Positions 60,081-64,000 of a stretch of DNA of 64,000 bases are shown piece by piece; position 1 is the stretch's first letter, and each line of letters opens with the position of its first letter. Location of the stretch: NCBI GenBank assembly GCA_913060665.1, contig CAJXUY010000007.1, forward strand, positions 124,001 to 188,000, written 5' to 3'. The DNA is from an uncultured Oleiphilaceae bacterium. Lineage in GTDB: Bacteria > Pseudomonadota > Gammaproteobacteria > Pseudomonadales > Oleiphilaceae. A model generated the notes under the pieces. The model did no database searches and was not told the DNA's origin. It saw only the letters and a program-made list of their open reading frames with translations. A program made the translations under genes and the position numbers.

Positions 60081-60799
60081 GATAATGGTTTTAGATGGGC
60101 TAATAGCTTATTTTCTAAATGTCGGAAGCCGAATATCAGTGTGAATGTAATGCATAAGTAGATTGCGGCTACAAACAAAAATGCGTCGAAGGGGGCATAA
60201 TAGCGAGAGTAGATATCTCTTGCAGCGCCTGTTAAGTCAACGATGGTGACTACGCTGGCAATGGCACTTGCGTGAAGCATAAATATGACTTCATTGGCAT
60301 AGGCGGGCAATGCGCGCCGGAAGGCACTGGGTAAAATGATTCTATGCATTCTTTTGGCCCAAGACATACCATATGCCTTCGCCGCTTCTATTTCACCTGC
60401 GGGTGTATTGTCAATAGCGCCTTTAATAATCTCAGTAGTATAAGCGGCGGTATTTAAAACAAACGCTATAAGGCAGGGGTAGAACGCCTCACTAAGGATG
60501 TTATCCCAAAGCCAGGTATCTTTAATACTGTCGATTTGAGCGGTGCCATAGTAAATTAGAAACAGTTGCACGATGAGTGGTGTGCCCCGGAATATGTATA
60601 CATACAGCCAAATGGGTTTGCTAATCCAAGGGTTTTTTGATGTTCTGAGAATGCCCAATGGCAGCGCGATAATGGCCCCGATGATGAGTGCTAAGAAAAC
60701 AAGTTGAATGGTTACTACAAACCCACCCCAATAATGAGCAAGTGTTGAATGGGTAAAAATATCATTTTGCGCGAGTAGCTGATTGAGTTGTTCAAACAT
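60077..60799 (-). CDS. aotM: Arginine/ornithine ABC transporter permease (AotM/HisM type)
   Basis: This 240-residue inner-membrane permease of the HisM/ArtM family has about five transmembrane helices and the EAA loop (IEAAKAYGMSWAKRMHRIILP, about residue 138), which docks with the ATPase. It forms the pore with AotQ. ATG at 60797-60799, 3 bases after the aotQ stop; its stop overlaps the astE start. Substrate assignment to arginine/ornithine rests on the operon context and SBP similarity. Confidence 0.85.
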   Translation of the reverse strand: MFEQLNQLLAQNDIFTHSTLAHYWGGFVVTIQLVFLALIIGAIIALPLGILRTSKNPWISKPIWLYVYIFRGTPLIVQLFLIYYGTAQIDSIKDTWLWDNILSEAFYPCLIAFVLNTAAYTTEIIKGAIDNTPAGEIEAAKAYGMSWAKRMHRIILPSAFRRALPAYANEVIFMLHASAIASVVTIVDLTGAARDIYSRYYAPFDAFLFVAAIYLCITFTLIFGFRHLENKLLAHLKPLS

Positions 60800-60802
60800 G
60801 AC

Positions 60803-61504
60803 TTATCCCTTCACCACGCCAGCGCTGTATTTTTGTTCAAGCTTTTTTAGGCCCCATTCAGACACGGCGGTCATTAGAAGAAAACCAATGATCACCGGCA
60901 GTAAAAAGCGAAATGGTTCATGGGTGGCTTTTGCTGCTTCTGATGCTAGGCGCACCATATCGGAAAGGCCAATGATGGACACCAGTGCTGTTGTCTTCAA
61001 TAACACAAGCCAGTTGTTACCTATACCGGGTAGAGCATGGCGCATCATTTGTGGAAACATTATGCGACTAAAAATTTGCCATGGTTTCATTCCATAAGCT
61101 TTACCCGCTTCAATCTGTCCAAGCTCGACTGATTGAAATGCGCCTCTGAAGGTCTCTGCCATATAGGCACCAAAAATAAACCCAATGGTGATGACACCAG
61201 CAGTAAACTCATTCACATTAATCCATATATCTGAATCAAATGTATCGTTTATCCAGTCGGAAAAGCTATTCATCAACATTTGCCCACCAAAAAATATCAG
61301 CATCATTAATACAAGGTCAGGCACCCCGCGAATAAGCGTGGTGTAGGTGGTGGCGATTCCTTTAAGGATTGGGTTGGGCGAAAGTTTTGCCATAGCACCC
61401 AATAGGCCTAGAAATACTGCTAATAGCAAAGAGAGTATTGCTACCTCAACGGTCAATACGGCGCCTTTTAGAATAGATGGGCCGTATCCATGAAGATCTA
61501 GCAT
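60803..61504 (-). CDS. aotQ: Arginine/ornithine ABC transporter permease (AotQ/HisQ type)
   Basis: This 233-residue permease has about five transmembrane helices and the EAA loop IEAGKAYGMKPWQIFSRIMFP (about residue 135). It pairs with AotM as the heterodimeric channel of a polar-amino-acid uptake system. ATG at 61502-61504. The gene follows the binding-protein gene by 88 bp. Confidence 0.86.
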   Translation of the reverse strand: MLDLHGYGPSILKGAVLTVEVAILSLLLAVFLGLLGAMAKLSPNPILKGIATTYTTLIRGVPDLVLMMLIFFGGQMLMNSFSDWINDTFDSDIWINVNEFTAGVITIGFIFGAYMAETFRGAFQSVELGQIEAGKAYGMKPWQIFSRIMFPQMMRHALPGIGNNWLVLLKTTALVSIIGLSDMVRLASEAAKATHEPFRFLLPVIIGFLLMTAVSEWGLKKLEQKYSAGVVKG

Positions 61505-61592
61505 AGTAAAGTACCGTTAAGGTTGAACGTAAGGGACCAAAATGCTAGTGATCCCTGTCAGTCATCTAGCTTCCGCTAGAATGGTAGGTCTT

Positions 61593-62348
61593 TTATATCT
61601 TGATGTTGTAGCTGAAATACTTCTTCATAATGGTGTCGTATGTGCCGTCTTCCTTAAGCTTCTTTAACGCTTTATTAAACTTATCTGCAAGCTCTTGGTC
61701 GCGCTTACGGAATGCTACACCGATACCGTCACCTACTGGAATAGTGTCACCAACAGTTTCATAGTTGCTATCAGTAATGATGGTCTTTTCACCTACTGGG
61801 TAGTCAAGAAATACAACATCCAAGCGGCCGCCGGTTAGATCAAGTACAAGGTCATCTGCGGTGGTGTACCGTTTCACTTCAATCACATCACCTAGCTTTT
61901 CAGTAACATAATTGTCTTGAAGTGTGCCGCGTTGAACGCCGACCTTCTTACCTTTCATCACTGTTTTATCGGCTGTGTTCAAGTTAGCGCCTTTCTTGGC
62001 AAACCAACCGGAAGGCGTGTTGTAGTAACCTTCAGAGAAAAGAACTTTCTTTGCACGTTCTTCCGTAATCGACATAGACGACATAATGGCGTCATATTTA
62101 CGCGCTAGAAGGCCAGGGATAATGCCATCCCATGCTTGAGGTATCCATTCACATTTGGCTCCAATTTCAGCGCAAACTGCATTTCCCAAGTCAACCTCAA
62201 AACCGGTAAGCGTTCCGTCAGGAGCTTTGTATTCAAATGGCTCATACGGTATATCAACAGCTATTCGCACCTCTTTCCAGTCTTTAGCTTGAAGTGAGCT
62301 AGCAGTAAAAGCTAGTATGCATGAAATTGCAATTATCAGTTTTTTCAT
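61593..62348 (-). CDS. aotJ: Periplasmic arginine/ornithine-binding protein (AotJ type)
   Basis: This 251-residue SBP_bac_3 protein has a signal peptide (MKKLIIAISCILAFTASSLQA, residues 1-21) and a two-lobe binding domain: VRIAVDIPYEPFEYK, then GFEVDLGNAVCAEIGAKCEW, then DAIMSSMSITEERAKKVLFS. The C-terminus MKKYFSYNIKI resembles the lysine-arginine-ornithine/histidine binding proteins. It sits second in the operon aotP-J-Q-M-astE. ATG at 62346-62348, AAGGGG upstream. Confidence 0.88.
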   Translation of the reverse strand: MKKLIIAISCILAFTASSLQAKDWKEVRIAVDIPYEPFEYKAPDGTLTGFEVDLGNAVCAEIGAKCEWIPQAWDGIIPGLLARKYDAIMSSMSITEERAKKVLFSEGYYNTPSGWFAKKGANLNTADKTVMKGKKVGVQRGTLQDNYVTEKLGDVIEVKRYTTADDLVLDLTGGRLDVVFLDYPVGEKTIITDSNYETVGDTIPVGDGIGVAFRKRDQELADKFNKALKKLKEDGTYDTIMKKYFSYNIKI

Positions 62349-62432
62349 TAGTAACCCCTTATTAGGTGATTTGTTGATGTTTTTGTAGCGTTTTTCTATT
62401 AACTATCCCGGCTTTTGATTTCGTTGGTAAAG

Positions 62433-63203
62433 TTAATATTTGGGAGCTAGAAACTGCTTCATTCTTTCTGAATCAGGGTTATCAAAGACTTTTGACGGTG
62501 TACCTTGTTCTTCAATTAAGCCTTGATGCAGAAATAAAACCTGTGATGAGACATCTTTTGCGAATGCCATCTCGTGAGTGACGACTATCATGGTGCGGCC
62601 TTCCTCTGCGAGACTTCTCATTACTTTCAATACCTCACCGACTAATTCAGGGTCGAGAGCAGATGTGGGCTCGTCAAATAACAATACTTCGGGTTCCATT
62701 GCCAAGGCCCTAGCGATAGCGGCTCTTTGCTTTTGCCCTCCTGACATTTGAGAAGGATAGTAATCGCGGCGTTCATATATTCCTACTTTGTTAAGAAGCG
62801 AAGAGGCTTTTTCAATGGCTTCTTTTTTAGAAATACCTAATACGTTAACAGGGGCTTCGATGATGTTTTCAAGAATGGTCATATGAGACCATAAATTAAA
62901 CCCTTGAAATACCATAGATAGGCGGGCTCTCATTTTTTCTACCTGCCTTAAGTCGGCAGGCACTCTGATACCCTTCTTATTGGTCTTGAAGCTTAGTTGT
63001 TCTCCATGAACAAATATCTCCCCTAGAGTGGGCGTTTCTAGTAGATTGATACACCTTAAGAACGTACTTTTTCCTGATCCAGATGAGCCTATGAGCGAAA
63101 TAACATCGCCTTTTTGTGTTTCAAGCGATATTCCTTTAAGAACTTGAAGAGTACCAAAGGTTTTGTGAATATCAGTTACAATAAGGGGAGCAGTTTCTCC
63201 CAT
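62433..63203 (-). CDS. aotP: Arginine/ornithine ABC transporter ATPase (AotP/HisP type)
   Basis: This 256-residue ABC ATPase of the HisP/ArtP family has Walker [13 protein letters not shown] (about residue 37), the Q-loop region, signature [15 protein letters not shown], Walker [13 protein letters not shown] and the H-loop histidine in [11 protein letters not shown]. It starts the operon; ATG at 63201-63203 follows AGGAGA. Gene order differs from P. aeruginosa (aotJQMOP, as I recall it): here the ATPase is first. Confidence 0.88.
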   Translation of the reverse strand: MGETAPLIVTDIHKTFGTLQVLKGISLETQKGDVISLIGSSGSGKSTFLRCINLLETPTLGEIFVHGEQLSFKTNKKGIRVPADLRQVEKMRARLSMVFQGFNLWSHMTILENIIEAPVNVLGISKKEAIEKASSLLNKVGIYERRDYYPSQMSGGQKQRAAIARALAMEPEVLLFDEPTSALDPELVGEVLKVMRSLAEEGRTMIVVTHEMAFAKDVSSQVLFLHQGLIEEQGTPSKVFDNPDSERMKQFLAPKY

Positions 63204-63354
63204 ATATTTCTCCTGAAGTATCAGGTTTATTTATCTGAAAAGCGTTTGTTATCTATTGCTATTATTACGATTAGTCGCATTCGTCATGCTATGAGTAAAT
63301 GGCAAATAGAATGCTGTCTCCTGCTCTAAGTAAGAATAGCCAATAAATTGAAAT

Positions 63355-63392
63355 TGTTCTTATTTATTATATTTTGTCGCATGAGCAAATAT
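63355..63392 (+). promoter_or_regulatory. Candidate ArgR operator upstream of the aot operon
   Basis: TGTTCT-N14-TGTCGC, with TGTTCTTATTT at 63355 and TGTCGCAT at 63375. The pair resembles the astC operator (TGTCCTTATTT, then TGTCGCAT) but the two units are 20 bp apart, and the AA at position 15-16 is not kept. It lies 150-190 bp upstream of aotP in reverse orientation. Confidence 0.4.
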
Positions 63393-63578
63393 TAACGTTC
63401 TGTGAGGTTGCTCGTCGTGAATTTCAGCAAGTACCTGTTTGGCTGTAATAGGTTTATGAGAGCGAGGTGGGGGTGTGTTAACATTTTTGATGGCTAATGC
63501 TTCGATATGAGAAGCATAACAGCAGGTATTGATAAAAGCTTTAGTCTGTATATTGGCCATAAGAATGGGACTTATCAT
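63360..63578 (-). CDS. Possible small hypothetical protein
   Basis: A 72-codon open frame on the minus strand (MISPILMANIQTKAFINTCC at the start) with a second possible ATG at residue 7. It has no signal peptide or transmembrane segment; the C-terminal part (PRSHKPITAKQVLAEIHDEQ) looks protein-like. No family recognised. The ribosome-binding site is weak. It could be chance, given the AT-rich region. Confidence 0.3.
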   Translation of the reverse strand: MISPILMANIQTKAFINTCCYASHIEALAIKNVNTPPPRSHKPITAKQVLAEIHDEQPHRTLIFAHATKYNK

Positions 63579-63811
63579 TCAGACTGTCCATTTTCTTTTA
63601 TGTTTGTTAGTGCGGGTCATCCTGCCACTACGCTCTGCTGGTCCTATTCTTTCATGAGGTAAAATATAAAATCAACACCTTTGAAAGAATAATGTAATAT
63701 TTTAAGAACGTTAATAGTGTAAAGTGATATAGAACTGGTCGTGCTTAATGCCTGTTAATTTACTGTTTTTAAACTAATGTTATCCACAAACGAAGTAGGT
63801 TAAAAAGTGAA

Positions 63812-64000
63812 ATGGTAGGTAGGTTGTCTCAGTGCATAGCTATTCGAGTGCTAAGTGTGTTTTTATTGAACTGTGGTTTCGTAATGGCAGACGCAAGCAA
63901 TGTAACGAGAGTTTGCCTTGATGAAAGCGAATGGTATCCATTTACGTTGGTTGAAGGTGGGACGGCAAGTGGTATACATATAGATATTATCAAACGCGCA
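63812..64000 (+). CDS. N-terminal part of an SBP_bac_3 solute-binding-domain protein (cut by window)
   Basis: The frame from ATG 63812 runs uninterrupted for 63 codons to the end of the window. It begins with a signal peptide (hydrophobic core VLSVFLLNCGFVMA, likely cleaved before DASN) followed by VCLDESEWYPFTLVEGG and SGIHIDIIKRA, the typical first strands of an SBP_bac_3 domain. It may be a periplasmic binding protein or the sensor part of a larger protein. It is on the strand opposite to the aot operon. The 3' end is outside the window. Confidence 0.75.
   Translation, partial: MVGRLSQCIAIRVLSVFLLNCGFVMADASNVTRVCLDESEWYPFTLVEGGTASGIHIDIIKRA

Larger units (their letters stand above)
63204..63811. 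other. Long upstream region of aotP and of the gene at 63812
   Basis: This 608-bp stretch between the aotP start and the next plus-strand gene is AT-rich. It holds a possible 72-codon minus-strand gene (63360-63578), an ArgR-operator-like repeat (63355-63392), and a 9-base match to the DnaA box TTATCCACA (63780-63788) that I consider chance. No terminator or RNA gene is apparent. Confidence 0.6.

Noticed and set aside
63780-63788. Perfect DnaA-box 9-mer TTATCCACA
   Set aside because: One isolated copy; about one such match is expected by chance in a window of this size (both strands).

Overview
This window is an ordinary, gene-dense stretch of a gammaproteobacterial chromosome, probably from a free-living, flagellated marine relative of the Pseudomonadales/Oceanospirillales. 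The reasons are moderate GC, almost no non-coding DNA, and gene order. The run serB, fimX-like, psd, rhodanese, motAB, rsgA, orn, queG, nnr, tsaE, amiB/C, mutL, miaA, hfq, hflXKC, hisZ, purA matches, as I recall it, the order in Pseudomonas aeruginosa. The two-subunit arginine succinyltransferase (aruF/aruG) and the AraC-type ArgR regulator are also pseudomonad-like. I see no phage, transposon, CRISPR array, tRNA or rRNA.

Layout. 1-1.4 kb: end of prmC and moeB. 1.4-6.3 kb: a less conserved patch with PIN-PhoH, a TetR regulator, a two-CBS protein, a secreted START-domain protein and a DUF2804 protein. 6.4-8.5 kb: minCDE (minus strand). 8.7-13.6 kb: dinB behind a perfect LexA box, then parC and serB. 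13.7-17.7 kb (minus): a FimX-like REC-PAS-GGDEF-EAL protein with all catalytic motifs lost, and an uncharacterised 603-residue protein with a PilZ-like region. 18-20.7 kb: epmB, efp and epmA, the EF-P beta-lysylation set. 20.7-24.5 kb (minus): psd, a RhdA-type rhodanese and an HDOD signalling protein. 24.7-29.4 kb: motAB, rsgA, orn, queG. 29.7-40.1 kb: one long plus-strand operon from nnr to hflC, closed by a strong terminator. 40.3-43.3 kb: DUF2065 protein, hisZ, purA and a terminator. 43.3-47.4 kb (minus): cmoB, cmoA, a DMT exporter, a small membrane protein and srkA. 47.6-51.2 kb: a DUF4136 lipoprotein, a small membrane protein, an HTH-only AraC-type protein, an SDR and an FAD oxidase.

51.3-63.2 kb is an arginine catabolism unit. 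An ArgR-type regulator is followed by astC-aruF-aruG-astD-astB (arginine succinyltransferase pathway). Facing it is a transporter operon aotP-J-Q-M whose last gene is astE. Together they would import arginine and convert it to glutamate and succinate. Upstream of astC lies a tandem direct repeat that fits, as I recall it, the pseudomonad ArgR operator TGTCGC-N8-AA-N5, and a related sequence lies upstream of the transporter operon. The window ends inside a gene for a periplasmic SBP_bac_3 protein.

I did not find a convincing undescribed defence or mobile system. The best leads are the FimX-like/PilZ-like pair, the HDOD protein next to motAB, the HTH-only AraC/SDR/FAD-oxidase cluster, the START/DUF2804 divergent pair with an inverted-repeat operator candidate, and the split ArgR regulon with its displaced astE.
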